From the NCBI GenBank assembly GCA_905192745.1, contig CAJJLZ010000005.1, forward strand, positions 33,044-97,043: a stretch of 64,000 nucleotides of DNA, written 5' to 3'. Made by a program: the position numbers and the translations under genes. Below are positions 1 to 7,622 of the stretch, one piece after another (position 1 is the stretch's first letter; each line of letters starts with the position of its first letter). The notes below the pieces were generated by a model that was not told the DNA's origin, searched no databases, and saw only the letters and a program-made list of their open reading frames with translations. This DNA comes from an uncultured Oscillospiraceae bacterium (GTDB lineage: Bacteria; Bacillota; Clostridia; Oscillospirales; Acutalibacteraceae).

Positions 1-714
1 GGTTTGCAGCCGGGAGTTGAAGCAAAACAGAAACGCGTCCACCAGCAGGTTCAGGGGCGGTTCCACCGTCGGCGGAGGAATGGTGGTGAGCAGAAGGACG
101 GCTTCCGGATTGCGGCGGGAAAGAGCATCCAGCACGGCCTCCACATTGTTCAGCATATCGTCCGCCGCCGCGTTCAGACGGCGGTAGAAATCGCCGTTTC
201 CCGCCAGCTTCAGCAGGGAGGATACGGTTTCCCGCCGGTTTTCCTCCTGCAGCTTTCCCAGAAGCTCCTGCCAGGGCGCGGAAGAATCCGGGTCCAGCGC
301 CAGCGCGCCGCCAAGGGCCTCCCGCAGACAGTACAGCAGGTCGTTCCCGCCGATGCTGACGGTCACCAGGTCGGCATTGGCGGCAACGGCCTGTATTTCA
401 TCGGTTTCGATCATTGCCCGCAGCCCGCCGCTGGTCAGGCCGTCCACGCCGTAATTGGCAAAGGATACGGTCGTTCCCGTCCCGTCCAGTTCCTCTGCCA
501 GACGGTCGGCTAAAAGACGGCCGTAGGCTTCCTCCGGACGGCAGCCGTATCCCTGCGCGATGGAATCGCCCAGCGCCGCTGCCCGGAGGGGTTCCGCGCC
601 TTCCCGCGCAAGGACGACCGGAGAAAAAATGAGAAAAATAAACGTCGCCGGGAAGAGAAACGCGGCCGCCCGACAGCGGGAAAAGAGCCGCCGCGCGTGA
701 AATACGCCTTTCAA
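1..714 (-). CDS. Secreted SGNH/GDSL-family hydrolase, 3'-truncated by the window edge
   Basis: This is an SGNH/GDSL-type esterase or lipase acting outside the membrane; the substrate cannot be read from the sequence. The block I motif LGDSIAQGYG carries the catalytic Ser, and the block III motif SIGGNDLL carries the oxyanion Gly/Asn. The C-terminal Asp-x-x-His block lies beyond position 1. The N-terminus is basic, followed by a hydrophobic stretch of about 20 residues ending near VLA-RE, a typical signal peptide. The start is a TTG at 714 behind a G-rich ribosome binding site (719-726); I see no better in-frame ATG between it and the GDS motif. The family is clear; the start codon is less certain. 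Confidence 0.8.
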   Translation of the reverse strand, partial: MKGVFHARRLFSRCRAAAFLFPATFIFLIFSPVVLAREGAEPLRAAALGDSIAQGYGCRPEEAYGRLLADRLAEELDGTGTTVSFANYGVDGLTSGGLRAMIETDEIQAVAANADLVTVSIGGNDLLYCLREALGGALALDPDSSAPWQELLGKLQEENRRETVSSLLKLAGNGDFYRRLNAAADDMLNNVEAVLDALSRRNPEAVLLLTTIPPPTVEPPLNLLVDAFLFCFNSRLQT

Positions 715-747
715 ACGTCTCCCCCCTGCCGATTTTATTGCCTTAGC

Positions 748-802
748 AAACAGCCGCGCTGCGGATCGGACAGATTTCCGCCGGACGGCAGCGCGGCTGT
801 TT
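748..802 (-). terminator. Terminator-like hairpin downstream of trmK
   Basis: Arms of 15 nt (748-762 and 788-802) pair perfectly around a 25-nt loop. The arm ends in TTT on the minus strand, about 35 nt past the trmK stop. The U-tract is short, so this is a moderate terminator call. Confidence 0.55.
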
Positions 803-836
803 ATCCCTGTGCTAGTATATCCGCACGCGGGACGCG

Positions 837-1535
837 TTAGTACTTGGAAGGAAGGCCGGCGGTCAACTGTCCGGCAACTTTTAGGAGGCTTTCTGCCTTG
901 TCGGCTTGCCCGGCGCCTTGGAGAGCGATCGCCGCCGCTTCCAGCCGCTTTGCCTGATGGAACAGATACGCTCTTCCGTCGGGATCGGCGGCGTCCACAC
1001 CGCCGCGATAGAAGCAGGCGGGCCGGGCGAGCTGCTCCGCCGCAGAAGCGGGGGAGAAAGCGGCGCACAGAACGGTGTACAGCCGGTCTCCGTCCCGGGC
1101 GATCCGTTCGGATTCGATGGCGAAGCCCGACCGGAGAAGAAACCGGCGCAGTTCTTCCGGTCTGGACATCGGCTGCAAAATCAGGCGATAGCGCCCGTCC
1201 CGCGTCCAGAGCGCGGCGGCAAGGATGGCGGCGATAGTTTCCCCGCCCATGCCCGCGATCACGATGTCGTCCGTTTCTTCCGGCCGGACAGGGGAAAGCC
1301 CGTCCCCCAGCCGCAGATCGATCCGCCCGGTCAGTCCCGTCCTTTCCACAGTGGCGGCGGCGCGGGAGAGAGGGCCGGGGCGGATATCCGCCGCAATGGC
1401 GGAGGGGCAGACGCCGGTTCCCACCAGATGGGCGGGAAGATAGGCGTGGTCCGTGCCGATGTCCGCCAAACGGTGGCCGGGGCGGACAAACGCGGCACAG
1501 AGGGACAGCCGGGAATCCAGATGAACCGTGGGCAT
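837..1535 (-). CDS. trmK: tRNA (adenine(22)-N1)-methyltransferase TrmK
   Basis: TrmK transfers a methyl group from SAM to N1 of A22 in bacterial tRNAs. The N-terminal SAM-binding motif LADIGTDHAYLP, the downstream ADIRPGPL segment and the IAGMGGETI motif (the family's catalytic region) are all visible. The ATG at 1535 gives 232 aa, the normal family size, and sits 5 nt after an AAAGGAGAC ribosome binding site. A longer reading frame from 1613 lacks such a site. The gene reads toward the SGNH hydrolase gene and ends before a hairpin. Confidence 0.92.
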   Translation of the reverse strand: MPTVHLDSRLSLCAAFVRPGHRLADIGTDHAYLPAHLVGTGVCPSAIAADIRPGPLSRAAATVERTGLTGRIDLRLGDGLSPVRPEETDDIVIAGMGGETIAAILAAALWTRDGRYRLILQPMSRPEELRRFLLRSGFAIESERIARDGDRLYTVLCAAFSPASAAEQLARPACFYRGGVDAADPDGRAYLFHQAKRLEAAAIALQGAGQADKAESLLKVAGQLTAGLPSKY

Positions 1536-1651
1536 AAAACGTCTCCTTTCTGCCTTCTGCCGCCGCGCATCCGCATAAATCGGGGAGAGGTGCGGCGTAG
1601 TTCGGTTTGTCAAAGGGATGACGGCTTCGTCCGGCTTCTTTGATAAGCCGA

Positions 1652-1680
1652 AACGGCACGGCCCGTCGGGCCGTGCCGTT
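1652..1680 (-). terminator. Terminator after the DUF1858 gene
   Basis: A perfect GC-rich stem of 13 bp (AACGGCACGGCCC with its complement) around a 3-nt loop lies about 20 nt past the DUF1858 stop. On the minus strand it is followed by TTTCGG. Confidence 0.6.
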
Positions 1681-1700
1681 CGCTTTCGCTGCGTTTTCGT

Positions 1701-1904
1701 TTATTTCGCGGCCGCCATGTGCTCGTTCAGCTTCTTCACGATTTCTTTCCAGTCTACCCCGTGCACGGCGCAGGCCTGCTCGATGGTTTCCCCGCGGGAA
1801 GCCGGGCAGCCGAGACAATGCATCCCCATCTCCATAAAATAGGTGGCGGTGGTGCGGTCAAAATCCAGAACGTCGCCGATCAGGCTGTCCTTTGTCACTA
1901 CCAT
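1701..1904 (-). CDS. DUF1858-domain protein (hybrid-cluster-associated redox disulfide type)
   Basis: This 67-residue protein fits the DUF1858 / prismane-associated redox-disulfide family. Members begin with a VTKDSLIGDVL-like segment and carry a CxGC pair, here HCLGCPASRGETIEQAC. They are thought to act in thiol or metal-cluster redox chemistry, but no substrate is established. The ATG at 1904 is preceded by AAGGGAG at 1911-1917. An upstream in-frame ATG at 1940 lacks a ribosome binding site. The gene stands alone, with its own terminator and an apparent promoter 230 nt upstream. Confidence 0.8.
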   Translation of the reverse strand: MVVTKDSLIGDVLDFDRTTATYFMEMGMHCLGCPASRGETIEQACAVHGVDWKEIVKKLNEHMAAAK

Positions 1905-2132
1905 ATTAATCTCCCTTCCGCCGTTACACGCCGGCGCCAACAGAATGGAAAGAATGGCGTCTCCGCGCAGCGGAGCGCCGCCCCGCCCACGGGGAAAACA
2001 GCCTGTCCGGACGGCTGCCGGACTGAGCTTTCCAATCCCATCGATGGTTTTTGTATACGTTGAACTCCTGCCCTGCGTTTTCCACGCCCGGCCGCCGGTC
2101 CGTTGTTTCCGCGGCAGGTTGTCCTTTTGTTT

Positions 2133-2161
2133 ATTATAGGAGGAACGAAAGAAAAATGCAA
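2133..2161 (-). promoter_or_regulatory. Sigma-A promoter with a long leader toward the DUF1858 gene
   Basis: On the minus strand the -35 TTGCAT (2156-2161) and -10 TATAAT (2133-2138) are separated by 17 bp. The RNA would start near 2126 and run about 220 nt before the ATG at 1904. That interval is rich in GC hairpins and matches no riboswitch consensus that I recognise. Confidence 0.6.
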
Positions 2162-2385
2162 CCGTTTTCTTGGAAATCCTTCTTGATCGGGAGAAGAAGA
2201 AAGAAGGAAGGGAAAAAGGAAACTATGTAAAAATATAAACCGGATAACATTTTTATTTTATCGGAAGAACGAGGGCAAAAGGAGAATTTCGGGGAATATC
2301 CCAAGATATTTAAAGAAATATTCAGGGATATGCACAATATACTATTTAAATTTTCATAATTCAAAACGAATATTATATCAACCGA

Positions 2386-2414
2386 TTGACATACAAACGG
2401 TAATGTGTTACGCT
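2386..2414 (+). promoter_or_regulatory. Promoter candidate for the sucrose operon
   Basis: A perfect -35 TTGACA (2386-2391) and a weak -10 TACGCT (2409-2414) are 17 bp apart. They lie in an AT-rich stretch (2200-2400) that contains no gene. The weak -10 suits a regulated promoter. The -35 lies inside an imperfect dyad, ACCG...CGGT (2381-2401), a possible repressor site. Confidence 0.5.
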
Positions 2415-2483
2415 GTGGGCAGTGAAAGATTCGCCTTGTGCCCGCCGGTAAATATGCCGGCTGGCCGAACGGGGCGTCGGCAT

Positions 2484-2524
2484 CCGGCGTTTCGTCACTT
2501 TTATCAAAAATGACGAAACGCCGG
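2484..2524 (+). promoter_or_regulatory. Long stem-loop in the sucrose operon leader
   Basis: Arms 2484-2497 and 2511-2524 are perfectly complementary over 14 bp. Four more T-A pairs inside leave a three-base loop. The structure lies between the promoter candidate and the sucrose phosphorylase start, about 107 nt before the ATG. No T-run follows it, so it is more likely a processing, stability or antitermination element than a simple terminator. Confidence 0.55.
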
Positions 2525-2631
2525 GTATGAGCGGGCGGACGGCAGGGAATGCTATGCCGTATGGCGGGCTGTGCGAATTGGGACGCCGTTTGAATGTGCA
2601 AATGGATGCAAATGGAAGGGAGCGGAAATGG

Positions 2632-4047
2632 ATGGGCGATGCGAAACTCCGCAATAAGGTGATGCTGATTACCTATGCAGACAGTCTTGGTCAAAATCTG
2701 AAAGAACTGAAACAGGCGCTGGACGGATATTTTGAAGGCGCGGTGGACGGTGTGCATATCCTGCCGTTTTTTCCATCCTCGGCGGACCGCGGCTTTGCGC
2801 CGATGCGGTACGACAGGGTGGAGGAAACCTTCGGAGACTTTGAGGACATCGCCGCTCTGGCGGGGGACCATCCCCTGATGTTTGATTTTATGGTGAACCA
2901 TATTTCCCGTTCATCGGCGTATTTTCAGGATTTTCTTCAGAACAAAGACGCGTCTCCCTATAAGGACATGTTCATCCGCTTCCGGGATTTCTGGCCGGGC
3001 GGCGCGCCGACGCAGGAGCAGGTGGATAAAATCTATAAACGCAAGCCCCGCGCGCCTTCCATTACCGCCCGCTTTGCGGACGGCAGCGAGGAGGAAATCT
3101 GGTGTACCTTTGGGGAAGAGCAGATCGACCTCGACGTGTCCAGACCCTTTACCCGGCGGTTCATCCGGGACACGCTGAAAGAGATGTGCGAACGGGGAGC
3201 CGCGCTGATTCGGCTGGACGCGTTTGCCTACGCGGTGAAAAAACCGGATACCTCCTGCTTTTTCATTGAACCGGAGATGTGGGAGCTGCTCGAGGACATC
3301 CGCCGGACGGTAGAACCGTACGGGGTGGATATTCTCCCCGAAATCCACGAACACTATTCCATTCAGCTCAAGCTGAGCGAACGCGGCTACTGGGTATACG
3401 ACTTTGCGCTGCCCATGCTGGTGCTCCACGCGCTGTATACCGGCCGGGGGGATCGCCTCAAGCACTGGCTGGATATCTGTCCCCGCAAACAGTTTACCAC
3501 GCTGGATACCCACGACGGCATCGGGGTGGTGGACGTGGCCGATCTGCTGACCGAAAGCGAGATCGAGGAAACGCGGGAGCTGCTCTTTTCCAAGGGCGCG
3601 AACGTTAAAAAGAGCTACAACACCGCCGCCTACAACAATCTGGATATCTATCAGATCAACTGCACCTATTATTCCGCGCTGGGGGATGACGATCAGGCGT
3701 ATCTGCTTGCCCGGGCGATCCAGTTCTTTGCGCCGGGTATCCCGCAGGTTTACTACGTCGGGGCGCTCGCGGGCACGAACGATATCGAACGTCTGGAGTC
3801 CACCAAACAGGGCCGGGATATCAACCGCCACGCCTACACGCTTTCAGAAATTGCCGCTGAAACGCAGCGGCCGGTGGTGCAAAAGCTGCTCGGGCTGATG
3901 CGGCTGCGCAATACCCATCCGGCGTTCGACGGCGTATGCGAGACGGCGTTGGAGGGGGAAAACGGTCTGGTGATTACCCGGATGAACGGAGATCACCGCC
4001 TGACGCTCCGCGCCGACCTCAAAACTCATGCGTTTACCATTGACTGA
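2632..4047 (+). CDS. gtfA: Sucrose phosphorylase (GH13_18 family)
   Basis: The enzyme converts sucrose and phosphate to glucose 1-phosphate and fructose in the cytoplasm. The GH13 motifs are in order: the N-terminal VDGVHILPFFPSSADRGF loop, MFDFMVNHIS, the nucleophile Asp in IRLDAFAY, the acid/base Glu in LPEIHEHY and the stabilising Asp in LDTHDGIG. The IPQVYYVG segment is typical of sucrose phosphorylases. The start at 2632 follows AAGGGAG with 9-nt spacing and gives 471 aa, slightly short for the family. Related phosphorylases acting on sucrose 6-phosphate or glucosylglycerate share these motifs. The neighbouring sugar ABC transporter, GH32 hydrolase and fructokinase favour sucrose. Confidence 0.88.
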   Translation: MGDAKLRNKVMLITYADSLGQNLKELKQALDGYFEGAVDGVHILPFFPSSADRGFAPMRYDRVEETFGDFEDIAALAGDHPLMFDFMVNHISRSSAYFQDFLQNKDASPYKDMFIRFRDFWPGGAPTQEQVDKIYKRKPRAPSITARFADGSEEEIWCTFGEEQIDLDVSRPFTRRFIRDTLKEMCERGAALIRLDAFAYAVKKPDTSCFFIEPEMWELLEDIRRTVEPYGVDILPEIHEHYSIQLKLSERGYWVYDFALPMLVLHALYTGRGDRLKHWLDICPRKQFTTLDTHDGIGVVDVADLLTESEIEETRELLFSKGANVKKSYNTAAYNNLDIYQINCTYYSALGDDDQAYLLARAIQFFAPGIPQVYYVGALAGTNDIERLESTKQGRDINRHAYTLSEIAAETQRPVVQKLLGLMRLRNTHPAFDGVCETALEGENGLVITRMNGDHRLTLRADLKTHAFTID

Positions 4048-4128
4048 GACCCCGCGGGGGAGAGCAAACGGCAGACCATAAAATTCAGAAACACACAAAC
4101 CGATGGATGAAAGGAATGGAGAATGGCT

Positions 4129-5409
4129 ATGAAAAAGATCACGCGAATTTTGAGCGTCCTTCTGGCGGCCGGGCTGACCGCCGTTTCCTTTGCGGGCTGC
4201 AGCGGCGGCAAGGGAAAGAAAATCACTTTTCTGAATACCAAGGGCGAAATCCAGAGCGAATTTGAAGAAGTGGCGAAGCTGTATCAGGAAAAAACCGGTA
4301 TTACCGTGGAGATCACGGTCGCGCCGGCCGGCTCGTCTCCCTTTGCGACGATTTCCTCCATGTACAATTCCGGCAATCCGCCCACGATGGCGATGCTGGA
4401 TACCACCGACGTGGTGTCCCTCTACGCGGAAAAGGCGCTCGACCTGTCGGACGAAACCTGGGCCAAGGATGAAAGCGCGCAGACCTACACTCTCGACGGC
4501 AAGGTCTATTCCTTCCCCATGGGGGTGGAGGCAAAAGGCCTGATTTATAACAAAACGGTGATTGAAAAGACGCTGGGCCGTACGTTTGATCCGGCGGAAT
4601 ACAACACGCTCGACAAGCTGAAGGCCCTTCTGGAAGAACTCAAATCCAAGGGGATGGAAACTCCGGTGGCGCTGTCCAAGGAGGACTGGTCTCTCGGCTC
4701 GCACGTTTTCGGCACGGTTTACCAGTCTCAGGCGGATAACGAGGCCGGACTGGAAGCGTATCTCGACAAACTGCGGGCAGGCACAGGCGATCTGGCGAAT
4801 AACGGGCGCTTCAACCAGCTGATGGATGTATTCGACCTGCTGAAGGAGAACAACATCAATAAGAAAGATCCTCTGTCCGCCGATTACGCGGTTGATCCTT
4901 CCTATATCGTGGAAGGCAAGGTGGCTTTCTGGTATAACGGCAGCTGGGCTTGGCCGAATATGGAAGTGTTCGTCAAACAGGGCGACGCCACCGAGTACGG
5001 TCTGATGCCTCTGCCAATGGGGAACGACGCGTCCGATTTTGCCAATACGACCATGGTGGGCACCGGCTCCAAGCAGGTCATCATCGATCGGGTGAAGGCG
5101 ACCGAAGAAGAGCAGAAGATGGCGAAAGACTTCCTGAACTGGCTGTATGCCGACGAGGAGGGCCAGAAGCAGGTGGTGAATACCCTGAACATGGTTCCCG
5201 CCTTCGGCAACAACCCCAACGAGCCGGGCGACCCCCTGAGCAAAACGGTGAAATCCTATGTGGCGGACGGCCGGATTCTGTTTGAGCCGATCGTTCCCTC
5301 CGATCATTGGTCGGTGGTCGGCGCGAAGATGCAGGAGTATCTGGCGGGCAAGATTGACCGAACAGCCCTTGCCGCGGCGGTGGAAGCATACTGGAAAGGG
5401 AAAGCCTGA
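4129..5409 (+). CDS. ABC transporter sugar-binding lipoprotein
   Basis: This family 1-type extracellular solute-binding protein captures a sugar outside the cell and delivers it to the two permeases downstream. The signal peptide ends in the lipobox SFAGC, so it is lipid-anchored. The mature part has the usual two-lobe carbohydrate-binding pattern, including VEAKGLIYNKTVIEK and VAFWYNGSWAWPNM. The ATG at 4129 is 7 nt after GGAG; an ATG two codons earlier is less well placed. Sucrose or a short fructooligosaccharide is inferred from the neighbours. A 230-nt gap with a strong hairpin separates it from the permeases. Confidence 0.88.
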   Translation: MKKITRILSVLLAAGLTAVSFAGCSGGKGKKITFLNTKGEIQSEFEEVAKLYQEKTGITVEITVAPAGSSPFATISSMYNSGNPPTMAMLDTTDVVSLYAEKALDLSDETWAKDESAQTYTLDGKVYSFPMGVEAKGLIYNKTVIEKTLGRTFDPAEYNTLDKLKALLEELKSKGMETPVALSKEDWSLGSHVFGTVYQSQADNEAGLEAYLDKLRAGTGDLANNGRFNQLMDVFDLLKENNINKKDPLSADYAVDPSYIVEGKVAFWYNGSWAWPNMEVFVKQGDATEYGLMPLPMGNDASDFANTTMVGTGSKQVIIDRVKATEEEQKMAKDFLNWLYADEEGQKQVVNTLNMVPAFGNNPNEPGDPLSKTVKSYVADGRILFEPIVPSDHWSVVGAKMQEYLAGKIDRTALAAAVEAYWKGKA

Positions 5410-5458
5410 TTTTCCTCCGGCGGCGGTTTCCCCTCTGATCCGGCCGGGAAATCTTCCT

Positions 5459-5488
5459 CCGCCCGGAGTCCTGCGGGACTCCGGGCGG
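5459..5488 (+). promoter_or_regulatory. Intercistronic hairpin between binding-protein and permease genes
   Basis: A perfect 13-bp GC stem (arms 5459-5471 and 5476-5488) with a 4-nt loop extends further with minor bulges. No T-run follows. Such structures commonly raise the level of binding-protein mRNA over that of the permeases by stabilising its 3' end; that role is an inference here. Confidence 0.6.
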
Positions 5489-5652
5489 GGGGAAGGAACA
5501 ATAGCAACGGCTGCGCCGCCGGGAAAGGCTGATACAGCACCCGGTTGGGCGGCACTGTGGAACAAGAAAGCTAAGGAAAAAGGGAGGGACCTGCCGCCGG
5601 GGGGTTCTCTCGAAGGAGAACTTCTCCGTTTCATGAAAGGATGGGCGTTTCT

Positions 5653-6528
5653 ATGGGTGAGAAAACAAGACTCGGCAAGACAAAGCTGTTTCTGATCTTT
5701 GGATTTCCGGCGCTTTTCTTCTTCTGCGCCGTTGTGGTCATCCCCGTGGTCTACGGCCTGTATCTGACCCTGACGAACTGGGACGGGATCTCCAGCGCGA
5801 AGGACTTTGTCGGATTGTCGAATTATGTGGAGGTTTTTCAGGACGGCGAGTTCTGGGGCTCGCTGTGGCTGACTCTGAAATATGTGATCGTTTCGGTGCT
5901 GCTGATTAACGTGGTGGCCTTTGTGCTGGCTTATCTGCTGACCAGCGGCGTAAAAGGGCAGAACTTCCTGCGCTCGGCGTTTTTTACGCCCAACCTGATC
6001 GGCGGCATTGTCCTTGGCTTCATCTGGCAGTTCGTTTTCAACCGGGCGCTGACGGAACTGGGCGGGACAATTCCGTTTTTTGAAAACACTTTTCTTGGGG
6101 ATCCGACCAAGGCGTTCTGGGCGATGGTAATCGTGACGGTCTGGCAGTATTCGGGATATATGATGATTATTTACGTCGCCGGCTTCACCTCGATCCCCGG
6201 CGACCTGCTGGAGGCGGCGAGCATCGACGGCTGTACGGCGTGGCAGACCACCCGCCGCATCGTCCTGCCGCTGATGATGCCCTCCTTTGTGATTTGCCTG
6301 TTCCTGTCCATTCAGCGCTGCTTCATGGTGTATGACCTGAACCTGTCCCTGACCAACGGCGCGCCGTTCGGTTCCACCAAGATGGTGGCGATGCATGTCT
6401 ATAATAAAGCGTTCCTGTCCCGCGAATACGGCGTCGGTCAGGCGGAGGCGTTCGTGCTGTTTCTGGTGGTGGCGGCGATTTGCGTGACGCAGATCTATCT
6501 CGGCAAGCGGAAGGAGGTTGAGGCGTAA
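5653..6528 (+). CDS. Sugar ABC transporter permease (MalF-like)
   Basis: An integral membrane subunit with six predicted helices. The first is the LFLIFGFPALFFFCAVVVIPVVYGLYLTL-type segment near residue 13, read here in part. The cytoplasmic EAA loop is visible as LLEAASIDGCTAWQTTRRIVLP near the C-terminal third, which docks to the ATPase. The ATG at 5653 lies 11 nt after AAAGGA. An ATG at 5641 is in frame but has no room for that site. The stop overlaps the next start (TAATG), showing translational coupling. It pairs with the following permease; no ATPase gene lies nearby. Confidence 0.88.
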   Translation: MGEKTRLGKTKLFLIFGFPALFFFCAVVVIPVVYGLYLTLTNWDGISSAKDFVGLSNYVEVFQDGEFWGSLWLTLKYVIVSVLLINVVAFVLAYLLTSGVKGQNFLRSAFFTPNLIGGIVLGFIWQFVFNRALTELGGTIPFFENTFLGDPTKAFWAMVIVTVWQYSGYMMIIYVAGFTSIPGDLLEAASIDGCTAWQTTRRIVLPLMMPSFVICLFLSIQRCFMVYDLNLSLTNGAPFGSTKMVAMHVYNKAFLSREYGVGQAEAFVLFLVVAAICVTQIYLGKRKEVEA

Positions 6529-7388
6529 TGAGCGGAATGGTCGGAGGAACCCGGAAGCGGGTGTTCAACGTGGTGAAAACCGTGCTGCTTTTCGCCCTGC
6601 TCCTGCTTTACATGGTGCCGTTTCTCCTCGTCGTCATCAACGCCTTCAAAAGCAACGGCGCAATCCTTTCCTCGCCTCTCGGGCTGATTGATCCGGACGG
6701 CATCACCTTTTCCAATTTTTCCAAAGCGTGGGAACGGATGGATTTTCTGCGGTCCTTTATAAACTCTCTGATGATTACCGTGGTCAGCGTGGTTTTGATT
6801 GTGCTGGTTTCCTCCATGACCGCCTGGCTGTTCGTCCGCTTCTCCTGGAAGATCAACAAAATTTTCTTCGGGGCCATGGTGGCGGCCATGATCGTTCCCT
6901 TTCAGGTCATCATGATTCCGCTGGTGTATGTGTACGGCGGGGTTCTGGATATCCTCGGCAACCCCGTTACCCTGATGGCGATGAACGTCGGCTTCGGCGT
7001 GAGTATGGCGACGTTCATCTATCACGGCTTTATTAAGGGCGGCGTACCGCTTTCGCTGGAGGAGGCGGCGACGCTGGACGGCTGCACCCGCACGCAGATG
7101 TTCTTCAAAGTGGTGTTCCCGCTGCTGAAACCGACCACCGCGACCATTGTGGTGCTCGATGTGCTGTGGGTATGGAACGACTACCTCCTGCCGAGTCTGG
7201 TTCTGTCCAATAACCGGGATGCGTTCACTCTGCCGCTTTCCACCTATACCTTTTACGGCGCGTACCTTACCGATTACGGCGCGATTATGGCGGCGCTCTG
7301 CCTTACTGCCCTGCCGGTCATCGTCCTGTATCTTTTCCTCCAGAAACAGATCATTTCCGGTGTCATTTCCGGCGCTGTCAAGGCGTGA
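6528..7388 (+). CDS. Sugar ABC transporter permease (MalG-like)
   Basis: This second membrane subunit of the sugar importer has six predicted helices and the EAA motif SLEEAATLDGCTRTQMFFKVVFP. The C-terminal WVWNDYLLPSLVL segment is typical of MalG-like carbohydrate permeases. Its ATG overlaps the preceding stop by one base, so the two permeases are made in equal amounts. A terminator-like hairpin follows at 7434. The energy-coupling ATPase must be supplied from elsewhere, as with shared MsmK-type ATPases in Firmicutes. Confidence 0.9.
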   Translation: MSGMVGGTRKRVFNVVKTVLLFALLLLYMVPFLLVVINAFKSNGAILSSPLGLIDPDGITFSNFSKAWERMDFLRSFINSLMITVVSVVLIVLVSSMTAWLFVRFSWKINKIFFGAMVAAMIVPFQVIMIPLVYVYGGVLDILGNPVTLMAMNVGFGVSMATFIYHGFIKGGVPLSLEEAATLDGCTRTQMFFKVVFPLLKPTTATIVVLDVLWVWNDYLLPSLVLSNNRDAFTLPLSTYTFYGAYLTDYGAIMAALCLTALPVIVLYLFLQKQIISGVISGAVKA

Positions 7389-7433
7389 AAAAGCGTAAAA
7401 AGAATAGACAGGCATACCCGGCCTGAACGAGGC

Positions 7434-7467
7434 GGAGGACCGGCGGATCGCCGCGCGGTCCTCCTTT
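7434..7467 (+). terminator. Terminator after the permease genes
   Basis: GGAGGACCG (7434-7442) pairs with CGGTCCTCC (7456-7464), followed by TTT. It lies 46 nt past the permease stop and ahead of a separate promoter for the GH32 gene. Confidence 0.6.
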
Positions 7468-7510
7468 GCCTGTGGTTAAGAAGCCTTCGGCAGAATTCTT
7501 GGTTCTTTTC

Positions 7511-7539
7511 TTGCCAAATCGGAAGGAACAGGATACAAT
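7511..7539 (+). promoter_or_regulatory. Promoter of the GH32 gene
   Basis: -35 TTGCCA (7511-7516) and -10 TACAAT (7534-7539) are separated by 17 bp, about 84 nt ahead of the GH32 start. The motif CGGAAGGAACAGGA just before the -10 resembles CGGAAGAACAGGA at 9327-9339 upstream of the repressor gene, a possible shared control sequence. Confidence 0.6.
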
Positions 7540-7622
7540 AAGCAGAGAAAAGGGCAAGCGGAATGGAAATGAGAGAATGACGATACCGGCGCCGAAAGGC
7601 GGCGGGAAGGGGGGAACTCCCA

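Noticed and set aside
2134..2901. 255-codon minus-strand frame overlapping the sucrose operon leader
   Set aside because: Crosses the promoter and leader hairpin, has no recognisable domain and no ribosome binding site.
3844..6396. 850-codon minus-strand frame
   Set aside because: Runs antisense through sucrose phosphorylase, binding protein and permease genes; His/Arg-rich non-protein-like sequence.
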